Origin: Candidatus Methylomirabilota bacterium
GTDB taxonomy: Bacteria; Methylomirabilota; Methylomirabilia; Methylomirabilales; Methylomirabilaceae
Direction of reading: 5' to 3'
NCBI GenBank assembly: GCA_023249055.1
Contig: JAHFDH010000006.1
Coordinates: 1 to 32,211 of the forward strand
DNA length: 32,211 bases
Made by a program: the position numbers and the translations under genes. Numbering within the stretch: position 1 is the first letter of the stretch; each line of letters starts with the position of its first letter. The notes below the pieces were generated by a model. It was given only the letters and a program-made list of their open reading frames with translations, did not search any database and was not told the DNA's origin. Below, one piece after another: positions 16,188 to 25,094 of the stretch.

Positions 16188-16886
16188 TTAAACGGCTGAT
16201 CTGGCCTCGAAGATCGCCGTGCCGACACGAACCAGCGTGGCTCCTTCTTCGATGGCGATCTCGTAATCGTGGCTCATCCCCATGGAGAGGTGGCGGAGCG
16301 GATAGTCGGGACAGGCCTTGGCCGCCTCATCTCGCAGCAATCGGAGCCTTCGAAAAAAAGGACGAACGTCCTCAGGATTCCGGCGATATGGCGGGATGGC
16401 CATCAGGCCTTCGATAGCCAGATGTGTAAACTGACGACAGGATTCGAGCAGCGGTACGAGATCAGGTTCAAGGAGACCGGTCTTGCTCGGTTCGCCTCCC
16501 AGGTTGATCTCGACAAGAACTCGGACCTGCTTCTGTAAGGCGGCTCCATGCCGGTCCAGCGCGGCAGCCAGCTTCACAGAGTCGAGCGAATGGATCAGTT
16601 CAAACAGCTCAGCGGCGGGCCGGCTCTTGTTTGTCTGTAAGTGACCGATCAGATGCCAGGTGACCGGGAATGATCTGAGGAGAGCGATCTTATCTGACGC
16701 CTCCTGGACCCGATTCTCGCCCAGCAGCGTCACGCCGGCATCGATCACCTCCCGGATGCGGGCGACCGGTACGGTCTTGGTGACGGCAACCAGTTCGACA
16801 TCCTCAGGGTTTCGACCAACGCGACCGGCCGCCTCGGCCATCCGTTGCCGCACCCGTTCAATCCGATCCTTGACCCGCTCCGTCAA
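16188..16886 (-). CDS. yggS: YggS/PROSC family pyridoxal phosphate homeostasis protein
   Basis: This is a fold-type III PLP-binding protein that buffers free PLP and affects amino-acid pools; no catalytic activity is established for the family. The 232-residue length is typical. The PLP lysine is Lys37 in LVAVTKTVP. Other signatures are LLGENRVQEASDK, WHLIGHLQTNKSR, HSLDS and LSMGMSHDYEIAIEEGATLVRVGTAIF. The TTG start (16884-16886) overlaps the stop of the zinc-ribbon gene as TTGA, with AGAAGG about six bases upstream. Its place downstream of ftsZ is common in Gram-positive bacteria and cyanobacteria, where sepF usually follows; here an IclR-type gene follows instead. Confidence 0.96.
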   Translation of the reverse strand: MTERVKDRIERVRQRMAEAAGRVGRNPEDVELVAVTKTVPVARIREVIDAGVTLLGENRVQEASDKIALLRSFPVTWHLIGHLQTNKSRPAAELFELIHSLDSVKLAAALDRHGAALQKQVRVLVEINLGGEPSKTGLLEPDLVPLLESCRQFTHLAIEGLMAIPPYRRNPEDVRPFFRRLRLLRDEAAKACPDYPLRHLSMGMSHDYEIAIEEGATLVRVGTAIFEARSAV

Positions 16887-17110
16887 GCTCGCCCTTCTCG
16901 ACCTCCCGCGCCCGCATGCGCTGCCGCAAGGCGCGATCCGTCCGGACGGTTCGTCGCCCTGAGCTCCGCGATCCCCTCAAACCGCAACAGCCGACGGCAG
17001 TTCGGACAGACATTTTCCGATCCGCCGATCGGCAACAAGCAGTGCGGGCAGGTCGCTGCCGATCTGCTCGAAGACAGGAACATCTGAAACAGTTCGCTGA
17101 GTCGCATCAT
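16883..17110 (-). CDS. Small zinc-ribbon protein of unknown function
   Basis: The 75-residue product has a hydrophobic or amphipathic N-terminus (MRLSELFQMFLSSS), then two zinc knuckles, CPHC (Cys21, Cys24) and CPNC (Cys35, Cys38), spaced like a rubredoxin-type zinc ribbon. A charged, Ala/Gly-rich tail follows. Two tandem ATG codons are present; the GGGGG motif seven bases upstream favours the first (17108-17110). It lies 50 bases after ftsZ and overlaps yggS by four bases. I do not know a named family; the location suggests a link to division or the yggS operon, without direct evidence. Confidence 0.75.
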   Translation of the reverse strand: MMRLSELFQMFLSSSRSAATCPHCLLPIGGSENVCPNCRRLLRFEGIAELRATNRPDGSRLAAAHAGAGGREGRA

Positions 17111-17160
17111 TATCGCACCCCCTTCCCTGGCACGCCTCAAGAAGGAGCTGTCCGAGTTTG

Positions 17161-18339
17161 CTAATCGGCCTGGCGCCGCAAAAAGGTCGGGATATCCAAC
17201 TCGTCCCCGTCAAGGTCCGCCGCTCTCAGTTCCATCTCGCGAAGATTGAACTGCTCATCGGCAGCCTCGCGCCCGGGCGCCCCGCGCTTCCTGAGGAAGC
17301 CCCCGCGCTCCGCTGCTTTGGCTGCGTACGCCTTCATTTCGACCATATTTTTTGAAGACCCGTCCTCTATTACTGAGGCAGCAGCCTCGAACCCGGTGGC
17401 AATCACCGTCACGCAGACACTATCTTCCAACGACTCGTCGATCACCGCCCCAAAGATGATATTGGCATCTTGATGGGCCGACTTACAGATCGTGGAACTG
17501 GCCTCATTCACCTCGTAGAGCGACAGCGCCGAGCCGCCGGTGATGTTGATGAGGACGCCCCTGGCGCCGTCGATGGAGACGTTTTCCAAAAGCGGGCTGT
17601 TGATCGCTTTAACGGCCGCTTCGGAGGCTGCGTTCTCCCCCGACGCCACGCCGATTCCCATCATGGCAATCCCGCGCTCCGACATGATGGTCTTGACATC
17701 GGCAAAGTCCAGATTGATCAGACCCGGCACCACAATGAGATCCGCAATCCCCTGCACCGCCTGGCGCAACACGTCGTCGGCAACCTTGAAGGCGTCGGTC
17801 AGCGAGGTCTGTCGCTCCACGACCTGCAGCAGCCGCTGGTTTGGGATGGTAATCAAGGTATCGACGCTCTCGCACAGCGCGGCAAGTCCTCGGGTTGCGT
17901 GAGTCTCTCGGACCTTGCCCTCAAACGCAAACGGCCTGGTCACGACTCCGACCGTCAGAATACCCAACTCCTTGGCAAGGTTCGCGATGACAGGCGCGGC
18001 GCCGGTTCCCGTCCCTCCCCCAAGCCCTACGGTAATAAACACCATATCCGCGCCTTCCAGGAGAGACAGGATCTTGTCGCTGTCCTCAAGCGCCGCTTGT
18101 CGCCCGATCTCCGGATTCGCCCCCGCTCCCAGACCCCTCGTCACGTTCGCACCGATCTGAAGCCTGGTGTCCACCGGAGACATTCTGAGCGCCTGAGTGT
18201 CCGTATTCACCACAAAAAACTCAACCCCGGTGAAATCCGATGACGACATCCGATTGACCGCATTGGACCCCCCGCCTCCAATTCCGATCACCTTGATCTT
18301 GGCCGCGTGCTCACCGTCGATCTCCAGCGCAAATGGCAT
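17161..18339 (-). CDS. ftsZ: Cell division protein FtsZ
   Basis: FtsZ is the tubulin-like GTPase that polymerises into the division ring. The product has 392 residues. The N-terminal nucleotide-binding region includes [17 protein letters not shown], the tubulin signature is [14 protein letters not shown], and the T7-loop region [13 protein letters not shown] supplies catalytic acidic residues in the polymer. A short variable linker precedes the conserved C-terminal peptide [12 protein letters not shown], which binds FtsA and other partners. The ATG (18337-18339) was chosen because GGGGAGG lies about five bases upstream; a GTG six bases earlier would leave no spacing. It follows ftsA after 39 bases, which contain two GTTGGAT heptamers. 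Confidence 0.98.
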   Translation of the reverse strand: MPFALEIDGEHAAKIKVIGIGGGGSNAVNRMSSSDFTGVEFFVVNTDTQALRMSPVDTRLQIGANVTRGLGAGANPEIGRQAALEDSDKILSLLEGADMVFITVGLGGGTGTGAAPVIANLAKELGILTVGVVTRPFAFEGKVRETHATRGLAALCESVDTLITIPNQRLLQVVERQTSLTDAFKVADDVLRQAVQGIADLIVVPGLINLDFADVKTIMSERGIAMMGIGVASGENAASEAAVKAINSPLLENVSIDGARGVLINITGGSALSLYEVNEASSTICKSAHQDANIIFGAVIDESLEDSVCVTVIATGFEAAASVIEDGSSKNMVEMKAYAAKAAERGGFLRKRGAPGREAADEQFNLREMELRAADLDGDELDIPTFLRRQAD

Positions 18340-18363
18340 CTCCACCTCCCCTCGAACGTCGTT

Positions 18364-18377
18364 GTTGGATGTTGGAT
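18364..18377. repeat. Two heptamer units GTTGGAT between ftsA and ftsZ
   Basis: Two adjacent GTTGGAT copies are followed immediately by the ftsA stop codon. Two copies could be chance. They are listed because longer heptamer arrays occupy other gene junctions in this window. Confidence 0.5.
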
Positions 18378-18378
18378 C

Positions 18379-19614
18379 TTACAGGAAATCGCTAAACCAC
18401 TGCCGCATCCGATTGATAATCTTATCTACCAGGCTTCGCTCCGATGCTCTAGTGAATCGATGCTGGTCCAGATGCGCCGCGCCGTACAGCACCAGACCTA
18501 CGCCGGTTGCGTGCATCGGCGAGCTGACCACCTCCTTCAGGCCGCCAACGCCGGATGGGATCCCAAGCCGTACCGGCAGATCGAAGAGCTGCTCAGCCAG
18601 CTCCGGCACACCCGCCATCGCCGAGGATCCGCCGGTTACCACAATCCCTGCGGCCACCTGCTGCATCAATCCGGCCCTCCGCACCTCCAGTCCCGCATGC
18701 GTGAAGATCTCCTCCATCCTTGGCTGAACGATCTCGCACAACATCTGCCGCGACAGCAGGCGAGGCTTGCGGCCACCGACGCTCGGGACCTCCACCACCT
18801 CCTCGCTCCCCGCGAGGGAAGCCAGCGCGCAACCATACCGGCGCTTGATCTCTTCGGCGCTCTGCGGCGGCGTTCTGAGTCCGATAGCGATGTCATGGGT
18901 CAGATAGTCACCACCCAGCGGCAGCACCGCCGTGTGGCGGATGCTCCCATCAATAAAGACGGCGATGTCCGAGGTGCCTCCGCCGATATCGATCAGGATG
19001 ACCCCAAGATCCTTCTCGTCGGCGGTCAGCGTCGCTTCACTGGAGGCCAATGGCTGCAGCACGATATCCCGCACCTCCAACCCTGCCCCATTCGCGCACT
19101 TGACGATGTTTTCTGCCGAGGCAACGGCGCCGGTCACGATATGGACCTCGGCCTCAAGCCGACACCCGCTCATGCCGACCGGTTCTTTCACCCCCCCCTG
19201 GTCGTCGATGATGAACTCCTGGGGAATCGTGTGAATCACTCGACGATCCGCGGGCAGCGTAATGGCCTTGGCGGCTTCCATGACGCGATCGACATCGCTC
19301 TGGGTAACTTCCTGGTTTTTACCGGAGATGGCGATCACCCCCCTGCTGTTGATCCCCTTAATATGACTTCCGGCAATCCCCACAAATGCGGAGTCCAGGG
19401 TCACGCCTGCCATCGCCTCTGCCGCCTCGATCGCTTGTTTGATCGACTCAATGGTCACATCGATGTTGACGACGATACCCTTCTTCAGACCATGCGATGG
19501 GCTGATTCCACATCCGACGATTTCAACCTCATTCCCCGTCACCTCAGCAACAATGACGCAGATCTTGGTCGTCCCGATGTCGAGCCCCGTCACGATCTCG
19601 CCCTTCCGGCTCAT
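18379..19614 (-). CDS. ftsA: Cell division protein FtsA
   Basis: FtsA is the actin-like ATPase that anchors FtsZ to the membrane and recruits later division proteins. The 411-residue product has the phosphate-1 motif VTGLDIGTTKICVIV, a 1C domain after residue 80, phosphate-2 motif LIDIGGGTSDIAVF, and the adenosine motif IVVTGGSSAMAGV. The C-terminal membrane-targeting amphipathic helix is KIINRMRQWFSDFL. Its ATG overlaps the ftsQ stop as ATGA. Confidence 0.98.
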   Translation of the reverse strand: MSRKGEIVTGLDIGTTKICVIVAEVTGNEVEIVGCGISPSHGLKKGIVVNIDVTIESIKQAIEAAEAMAGVTLDSAFVGIAGSHIKGINSRGVIAISGKNQEVTQSDVDRVMEAAKAITLPADRRVIHTIPQEFIIDDQGGVKEPVGMSGCRLEAEVHIVTGAVASAENIVKCANGAGLEVRDIVLQPLASSEATLTADEKDLGVILIDIGGGTSDIAVFIDGSIRHTAVLPLGGDYLTHDIAIGLRTPPQSAEEIKRRYGCALASLAGSEEVVEVPSVGGRKPRLLSRQMLCEIVQPRMEEIFTHAGLEVRRAGLMQQVAAGIVVTGGSSAMAGVPELAEQLFDLPVRLGIPSGVGGLKEVVSSPMHATGVGLVLYGAAHLDQHRFTRASERSLVDKIINRMRQWFSDFL

Positions 19615-20513
19615 GCGCCACCCTTCGCACGCGGCTTGACGATCACCTTATCGGCAAACCGGAAATCGGCATATTCCAACTCGCGCAGGGCAGTCCCGCG
19701 TATCTCAAGTACCCGCGTCAATCGATCCAACTGCCGCTGCACGTCTTCTTCCCCTCCAAAATGCAGGGAGGGCAACCCCTGATCCAGTAGCACCGTGTAG
19801 CTTCCGTCGCCTTTCAGTTGGATCTCCCTCGCCTGTACATCCGGTCCCAAGGCGCCCTGATGAAACCGCTGCCATAGATGCGTCCCCTGTTCAACGCGGG
19901 CGGAATCGATCCGCGCACCCGTCTCAAGGGGGCGCTCGGCGTGGAATCTGAGGAGCGGAAGATCGGACATCTCTGCCGATGACGCTTCCTGCAGGATCAA
20001 CCCATCCTCGCTGACAAGGTAGGCGCGGTCGGCTACCACTACGGCGCGCGGCGCGCGCTCCGTCACGTGAATCTGCAAGGTTGCCGGAAGGCGCCTGCTC
20101 ACCCGAACTGTGTTGATCCAGGGGTTACGCGCAACGATCGCCGCACATGCCCCCAGATCGACATCCAGAATGCTCGCATCGGGCGCCAGATCCAAGCTCC
20201 CGATAATCGCCGCAGCAGGCACGCGGTGGTTGCCTTCAACGAGAAGGTTGCTGATCTGGAAATAGCGCATAAGCCCGGCGCGTGGAATCTGCTGCCAGAC
20301 CAGCCATCCCAGACCGACCAGCAACACAGGAAGAATGGCCGCCCGCACGCCGCGTCTCAGACGCGAACTCACCCGCGAGCCCCTGCGAGTCACGCTCTGC
20401 CGCTGCCACCCTGATCCCCCCGATATCAACCTCAGGAAGCGGCGATTCGGGCGAAACCCGGCGTTATCCTCAACCCGCGCTGGGCGATCCGACGATCTGA
20501 ATCTCCAGTTCAA
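19611..20513 (-). CDS. ftsQ: Cell division protein FtsQ
   Basis: FtsQ is a bitopic inner-membrane protein that bridges early and late divisome proteins. The 300-residue product has a long, arginine-rich cytoplasmic N-terminus (about 1-57), one membrane segment (about 58-74), a POTRA domain beginning YFQISNLLVEGNHRV, and the FtsQ beta domain with WINTVRVSRRLPATLQIHVTERAP. The proposed start is TTG at 20511-20513 because AGGAG lies six bases upstream. It makes ftsQ overlap murB by 44 bases. The long basic N-terminus has no ATG, so the start carries some doubt. Confidence 0.93.
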   Translation of the reverse strand: MNWRFRSSDRPARVEDNAGFRPNRRFLRLISGGSGWQRQSVTRRGSRVSSRLRRGVRAAILPVLLVGLGWLVWQQIPRAGLMRYFQISNLLVEGNHRVPAAAIIGSLDLAPDASILDVDLGACAAIVARNPWINTVRVSRRLPATLQIHVTERAPRAVVVADRAYLVSEDGLILQEASSAEMSDLPLLRFHAERPLETGARIDSARVEQGTHLWQRFHQGALGPDVQAREIQLKGDGSYTVLLDQGLPSLHFGGEEDVQRQLDRLTRVLEIRGTALRELEYADFRFADKVIVKPRAKGGA

Positions 20514-21390
20514 GCGCGACTCCTGTCTTCGCCATCACCTCGGCTCTGGCTCGCTCGATCAGCCAGAAGACCTCTGCGGCCGTGGCCCCGCCGAGGTTCA
20601 CGATGAAGTTACCATGTTTCTCAGAGATCTGCGCCCCACCTCGCCGCAAACCCTTCAGTCCCGCATGTTCCACCAGACGTCCCGCGAAATCACCGGGAGG
20701 GTTCTTGAAGATGCACCCTGCTGATCTGACCTCCACAGGCTGCGTCAGATTGCGACGCACCAGCAACGTCGAGATCGTCTCCCTGATCTCTGCCGCCTCT
20801 GCGCGCCGGAGGGTGAAGCAGGCTTCGACGATCACTGAGCCCATCGGAAGCCTGCAGGTTCTGTAACCCGCGCTGAGTTCCTTCCGCGCGAGGCACCGCT
20901 CCTCGCCCAGTCGATCCACAAGGCGAACCCAGTCAAGATGATCAATGATAGCGCCCAGAGACGTCCCGGCATTTCCCTTGATCGCCCCTCCAATGGTTCC
21001 CGGCACGCCCGTCAGCCCCTCGAGACCCGTCAGACTTCTCATCGCGGAAAGGGCCAGCAAACGGCTTGTCCGTACTCCCGCCCCGCACCTGATCTGTTCG
21101 CCGGAGACCTCAAGCCCCAGGAAGGTTTCCGAGAGGTTCATGACCAGACCCCTGACGCCGCCGTCCAACACCAGCATGTTGCTGCCGCTGCCGAGGATCA
21201 GGACGGGGATCGCCTCATCCTGTGCGACCTTCAGCGCGGCCTTTACATCTTCAAGATCGGCTGGATAGACCATCACCTCGGCCGGGCCGCCGATCCGGAA
21301 ATAGGTGTGCGACGCAAGCGACTCCTCAGTGAGGACCCGCCCCTTCAGAAGTCCGTGGAGTCTTTCCTGCAGACTGAGCGTTTCTATCAT
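20470..21390 (-). CDS. murB: UDP-N-acetylenolpyruvoylglucosamine reductase MurB
   Basis: MurB is the FAD enzyme that reduces UDP-GlcNAc-enolpyruvate to UDP-MurNAc with NADPH. The 306-residue length and lack of the extra E. coli loop indicate type II. The FAD-binding part includes TYFRIGGPAEVMVYP, LILGSGSNMLVLDGG and GVPGTIGGAIKGNAG. The proton-donor position in RSAGCIFKNP holds a cysteine (Cys226), as in many type II enzymes, instead of serine. A late catalytic glutamate lies in LELEIQIVG. Its ATG overlaps the murC stop as ATGA. Confidence 0.97.
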   Translation of the reverse strand: MIETLSLQERLHGLLKGRVLTEESLASHTYFRIGGPAEVMVYPADLEDVKAALKVAQDEAIPVLILGSGSNMLVLDGGVRGLVMNLSETFLGLEVSGEQIRCGAGVRTSRLLALSAMRSLTGLEGLTGVPGTIGGAIKGNAGTSLGAIIDHLDWVRLVDRLGEERCLARKELSAGYRTCRLPMGSVIVEACFTLRRAEAAEIRETISTLLVRRNLTQPVEVRSAGCIFKNPPGDFAGRLVEHAGLKGLRRGGAQISEKHGNFIVNLGGATAAEVFWLIERARAEVMAKTGVALELEIQIVGSPSAG

Positions 21391-22823
21391 TGGCTTTCAG
21401 GCGTGAAAGCGATCGGCTTTTCGCTGATGCCTGGCGGCTGTTTGCCGGCTGCCGGCCCTTGCAGCCGGCTGATAATCTGCTCGCCAGCCTTCCAGATGTC
21501 GCCCGCACCCATGGTAATGACCAGGTCCCCGGGACGGGCCAGATCGACGACTCGATCCGGGATCTCTTCCTTACGTTCCACGTACACAACCTGTGGTCTG
21601 TTCCGGCCGATCACGCCGTCCGCCATCTGCCGACCGGAGACACCGGCAATCGGCGCCTCGCCTGCCGGATAGATCTCGGTGATGATCACCTGATCGGCGA
21701 GGTCAAAGGCCGAGGTGAACTCGTGGAGGAGTCGCTGTGTCCTGCTGTACCGATGCGGCTGAAACACAACGATCAGTCGGCGCCCGAATCCATCCTTGGC
21801 CGCTTTAAGCGTCGCCTGGATCTCCGCGGGGTGATGGGCGTAGTCGTCCACCACCATGATATCCTGAGGACTCCCCTTCACCTGGAAACGTCGAGCGACG
21901 CCGGAGAACTCCTCGAGCGCCGTCCGGATCGCAGCAAATTCGATCTCCAGTTCGAGGCCTACGGCTATGGCCGCCAATGCATTGGATACATTATGCAGTC
22001 CGGGAACCCTCAGTTGGATCTCCCCAAGCGGCTTCCCCATGAACCTCGCCTTGAAGGTGGAACAAAGCCCTGTCAGCGAGACCCCCTCAGCCGTCAAATC
22101 GGCCGGCGTGTGACAGCCATACGAGACAATGCGTTTCTGTACCCGGGGCAACAGGTCCCGGATCTGTTCTTGATCGAGGCACAGAATCGCAGAGCCGTAG
22201 AAGGGGACTTTATTGATAAACTCCAGAAACGTCTCCTTGATCTGCTGCAGATCGCGGTAGTAATCCAGGTGCTCGGCATCGATGGTCGTGACGACGGCAA
22301 TGGTGGGCGCCAGTTTCAGGAACGAACCGTCGCTCTCGTCGGCCTCCGCAACCATAAACTCGCCGCGCCCCAGCTTCGCATTGCTGCCAAGCGCATCCAA
22401 CCTGCCCCCGATGACGACCGTAGGGTCCAGGCCCGCCCCGGCCAGCACCGTCGCCACCATGGAGGTAGTGGTGGTCTTCCCGTGCGTGCCGGCAACGGCC
22501 ACGCCATACTTCATCCGCATCAGCTCGGCCAGCATCTCCGCTCGCTGAATGACCGGAATGGCATGCGCCTTCGCTGCAACAATCTCAGGATTCTCCGGAG
22601 AGACCGCCGAGGACCGGACCACGACATCGGCATCCTGTACGTGAGCGGGATCGTGGCCGATCTGTACGGTAATCCCGAGCGACTGGAGACGGAGGGCAAG
22701 CTCCGACACCTTCAGATCGGAGCCGCTGACGTGATAGCCAAGATTATGGAGGACCTCGGCAATCCCGCTCATCCCGACCCCACCGATCCCAACGAAGTGG
22801 ATGTGCCGGATCTTCTTAAACAT
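21387..22823 (-). CDS. murC: UDP-N-acetylmuramate--L-alanine ligase MurC
   Basis: MurC adds the first L-alanine to UDP-MurNAc. The 478-residue product has the Rossmann-like N-terminal domain HFVGIGGVGMSGIAEVL, the ATP-binding loop AGTHGKTTTT (111-120), and the central-domain signatures EADESDGSFL and NIDAEHLD-type sequence (here TTIDAEHLDYY). The C-terminal domain contains VVDDYAHHPAEIQATL and VFQPHRYSRT. The ATG (22821-22823) precedes the conserved start FKKIRHIHFVGIGG; it overlaps the murG end by eight bases. An upstream extension of the frame has no family features. Confidence 0.98.
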   Translation of the reverse strand: MFKKIRHIHFVGIGGVGMSGIAEVLHNLGYHVSGSDLKVSELALRLQSLGITVQIGHDPAHVQDADVVVRSSAVSPENPEIVAAKAHAIPVIQRAEMLAELMRMKYGVAVAGTHGKTTTTSMVATVLAGAGLDPTVVIGGRLDALGSNAKLGRGEFMVAEADESDGSFLKLAPTIAVVTTIDAEHLDYYRDLQQIKETFLEFINKVPFYGSAILCLDQEQIRDLLPRVQKRIVSYGCHTPADLTAEGVSLTGLCSTFKARFMGKPLGEIQLRVPGLHNVSNALAAIAVGLELEIEFAAIRTALEEFSGVARRFQVKGSPQDIMVVDDYAHHPAEIQATLKAAKDGFGRRLIVVFQPHRYSRTQRLLHEFTSAFDLADQVIITEIYPAGEAPIAGVSGRQMADGVIGRNRPQVVYVERKEEIPDRVVDLARPGDLVITMGAGDIWKAGEQIISRLQGPAAGKQPPGISEKPIAFTPESQ

Positions 22824-23979
22824 GGCGACAGCCCCCCGCCTCGCGTCGCAGGTCCCGATTGAACAGGGAGAACCTGACGCCTGGAGCCCGGCGCGCAGTC
22901 TGTATGACGAGATCGGCCAAACGAATCGCCGCATCCGGTTTCGCCAAGGCCTTCGCCCTGCGCGCCATGGCTTCAAGTCCCTCTCGGTCGCGGAGAAACG
23001 TTCGTATGATCTCGGCCATCGCGGCGCCGCTCAGCTCGCGGTCCGGCACCATTCGGGCGCCGCCTGAGGCGACCACCGCTTCCGCGTTGTAGCGCTGGTG
23101 ATCGTTGGCGGCAAATGGGAACGGCACGAGTACGGACGGTTTGCCCAGCGCGCAGAGTTCGACCACGGTGCCGGCTCCCGCCCGACAGACACAGAAATCG
23201 GCGGCGGCATACACGGCAGCCATCGCCTGGAAGAACGGCTCCACCACTGCCCGATACCCCCCTGTATCATATCCTTGTCGGACGGCAGCACAGTCGCGCG
23301 GACCGGTGGCATGGATGAACTGGATCTGCTCCCGCTCGTCCGCAAGCATCGGAAGCGCCTCCATGACCGCCTCGTTCAGCCGGTGAGCCCCCTGGCTGCC
23401 GCCGAAGATCAGAATCGTCAGTCGATCCGGATCGAGATCCAGGCGGGTCACTGCCTCCGCCCGGCTTACGCCGAACAGCTCCGTTCGCACCGGATTGCCG
23501 GTCACCCGCACCTTACTTTCCGGGAAAAAATCGGATGCCCCTTCGAAGGCAACCGCAACACGATCGACAATCTTCCCCAGCCATCGGTTGGCAAGCCCAG
23601 GCACGGCGTTCTGCTCGTGGATCACGGTCGGAACCCTCGCAAGCACCGCCGACAGCACGACGGCGGCCGAGGCGTAGCCGCCAAACCCGACCACGACATC
23701 GGGGCGGAACCCGCGAAGGATTGACAGCGACCGGATGAGACCCGAGGGGATCAGCATCAGGCTCCGAAGCCGCGACAGCAACCGCTTGCCCTGCAAACCG
23801 GAGGCCCTGATCCCTTCGAATTCAAACCCTCTCGCCGCCAGCAACGATGCCTCAACCCCGCCCTCAACGCCAACAAACAGCAGCGGCAGATCGGTCGTTC
23901 GCGACCTGAGTTCCTCGGCTAAGGCAACGGCAGGAAAGAGGTGGCCGCCTGTCCCGCCCCCTGCAATAATGGCCTTCAT
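22816..23979 (-). CDS. murG: Lipid II synthase MurG (GlcNAc transferase)
   Basis: MurG is a GT28 enzyme at the inner face of the membrane that transfers GlcNAc to lipid I, making lipid II. The 387-residue product is slightly longer than usual through its C-terminus. The glycine-rich loop GGGTGGHLFPAVALAEEL starts at residue 7. GFGGYASAAVVLSA, HEQNAVPGLANRWL, FGGSQGAHRLNE and CRAGAGTVVELCALGKPSVLVPFPFAANDHQ are family signatures. The ATG (23977-23979) overlaps the ftsW stop as ATGA. The frame stays open for another 268 codons upstream inside ftsW, which is not coding. Confidence 0.98.
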   Translation of the reverse strand: MKAIIAGGGTGGHLFPAVALAEELRSRTTDLPLLFVGVEGGVEASLLAARGFEFEGIRASGLQGKRLLSRLRSLMLIPSGLIRSLSILRGFRPDVVVGFGGYASAAVVLSAVLARVPTVIHEQNAVPGLANRWLGKIVDRVAVAFEGASDFFPESKVRVTGNPVRTELFGVSRAEAVTRLDLDPDRLTILIFGGSQGAHRLNEAVMEALPMLADEREQIQFIHATGPRDCAAVRQGYDTGGYRAVVEPFFQAMAAVYAAADFCVCRAGAGTVVELCALGKPSVLVPFPFAANDHQRYNAEAVVASGGARMVPDRELSGAAMAEIIRTFLRDREGLEAMARRAKALAKPDAAIRLADLVIQTARRAPGVRFSLFNRDLRREAGGCRHV

Positions 23980-25094
23980 GCGATCCGCCCTCTCGCCGTC
24001 TGGTAACGCGAGATGCTGAGCAGGATGCCGATACAGAACAAGGTAATGACCAGCGATGTGCCGCCAAAGCTGACCAACGGCAACGGCAAGCCCGTAATAG
24101 GCAGCAGTCCGACAACCACTCCAAAATTGATCACGGCTTGAACGACAATGATAAAGGTGATGCCTATCGCCGTATAGGTACCGAACAGATCGGGCGCCCG
24201 GAGTGCAATCCGGGTCCCCCGCCACAAGAACATACCGAAAAGAGAGACGATCAGCAGCGACCCCACAAGTCCCGTCTCCTCCCCGACGACGGCAAAGATG
24301 AACTCGGTATGGGATTCGGGCAGATAACCCAGTTTCCCGTAGCTGTCGCCGAGCCCTCGGCCAAGCAACCCCCCCGGCCCTAATGCGTAGATCGACTGAT
24401 TGGTCTGGTGTACGGCCTTGGAGGAGGCGTGAGTACGATCCAGCACCGTCGTCACCCGCTCGAGCGCATACGGATGGGTGAGGACAAATACGACGGCAAC
24501 CGCCGCGACCACGAGACCGATGATGCCCAGGTGGCTGAGACGGACACCGGCCACGAAACAGAGCGCCAGGACAGCACACAGCAGGATCCCCACCATCCCG
24601 AAATGGGGCTGCAAGACAATCAGGCCGCACGCGAGTCCGGAGAGGACGAGCGGCAAGAAAAAGCGTTTGACAAACTGTTCCTCCTGATCGGCTCTTTTGG
24701 CGAGAACCCTGGCCATGAGGAGGACAACAGAGAGTTTGGCCAGTTCGGACGGTTGAAACGAGATCCCAAACAGCCGAATCCACCGCCTGGCATTGTTGAC
24801 CTTGACCCCGATGGACGGGACCAGCACCAGAATAAGGAGCAACAGCGAGAGTAGAAATAGTGGGAGCGCATAGCTCTGGAATGTGCGGTAGTCGCGGTTC
24901 ATCGCCCAGATCATCACCGCCACTCCGATCAAGGCCCAGAGGAGTTGCTTCTTCAGGAAAAAGAACGGGTCGTCGTATTTCTCCCCGGCCTTGATCGCGC
25001 CCGCGCTATAGACCATGATGATACCAAGCCCGACCAGCACCAACGAGATGCCGCACAGCAGCTTGTCATAGGGGAGGCGCTTAGCAGCGATCAT
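23976..25094 (-). CDS. ftsW: Lipid II polymerase FtsW (SEDS family)
   Basis: FtsW is the SEDS glycosyltransferase of septal peptidoglycan synthesis, working with a class B penicillin-binding protein. The 372-residue product has about ten membrane segments. FQPSELAKL, LGPGGLLGRGLGDSYGKLGYLPESH, FIFAVVGEETG and LLPITGLPLPLVSFGGTSL are family signatures. Two variations stand out: the loop usually written HTDF reads HTEF (Glu264 for the proposed catalytic Asp), and the QPDFG-like segment reads QPHFG (His164). Its ATG overlaps the murD stop as ATGA. The position between murD and murG is canonical and favours FtsW over RodA. Confidence 0.95.
   Translation of the reverse strand: MIAAKRLPYDKLLCGISLVLVGLGIIMVYSAGAIKAGEKYDDPFFFLKKQLLWALIGVAVMIWAMNRDYRTFQSYALPLFLLSLLLLILVLVPSIGVKVNNARRWIRLFGISFQPSELAKLSVVLLMARVLAKRADQEEQFVKRFFLPLVLSGLACGLIVLQPHFGMVGILLCAVLALCFVAGVRLSHLGIIGLVVAAVAVVFVLTHPYALERVTTVLDRTHASSKAVHQTNQSIYALGPGGLLGRGLGDSYGKLGYLPESHTEFIFAVVGEETGLVGSLLIVSLFGMFLWRGTRIALRAPDLFGTYTAIGITFIIVVQAVINFGVVVGLLPITGLPLPLVSFGGTSLVITLFCIGILLSISRYQTARGRIA

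Noticed and set aside
18307-22862. Long plus-strand frames (491 and 490 codons) opposite ftsA and murC
   Set aside because: Both are antisense shadows of conserved division and cell wall genes in a GC-rich genome.
22816-24783. A 655-residue MurG with a long N-terminal extension
   Set aside because: The extra 268 codons lie inside ftsW in another frame and show no family sequence. The ATG at 23979 gives the conserved glycine-rich MurG start and an ATGA overlap.
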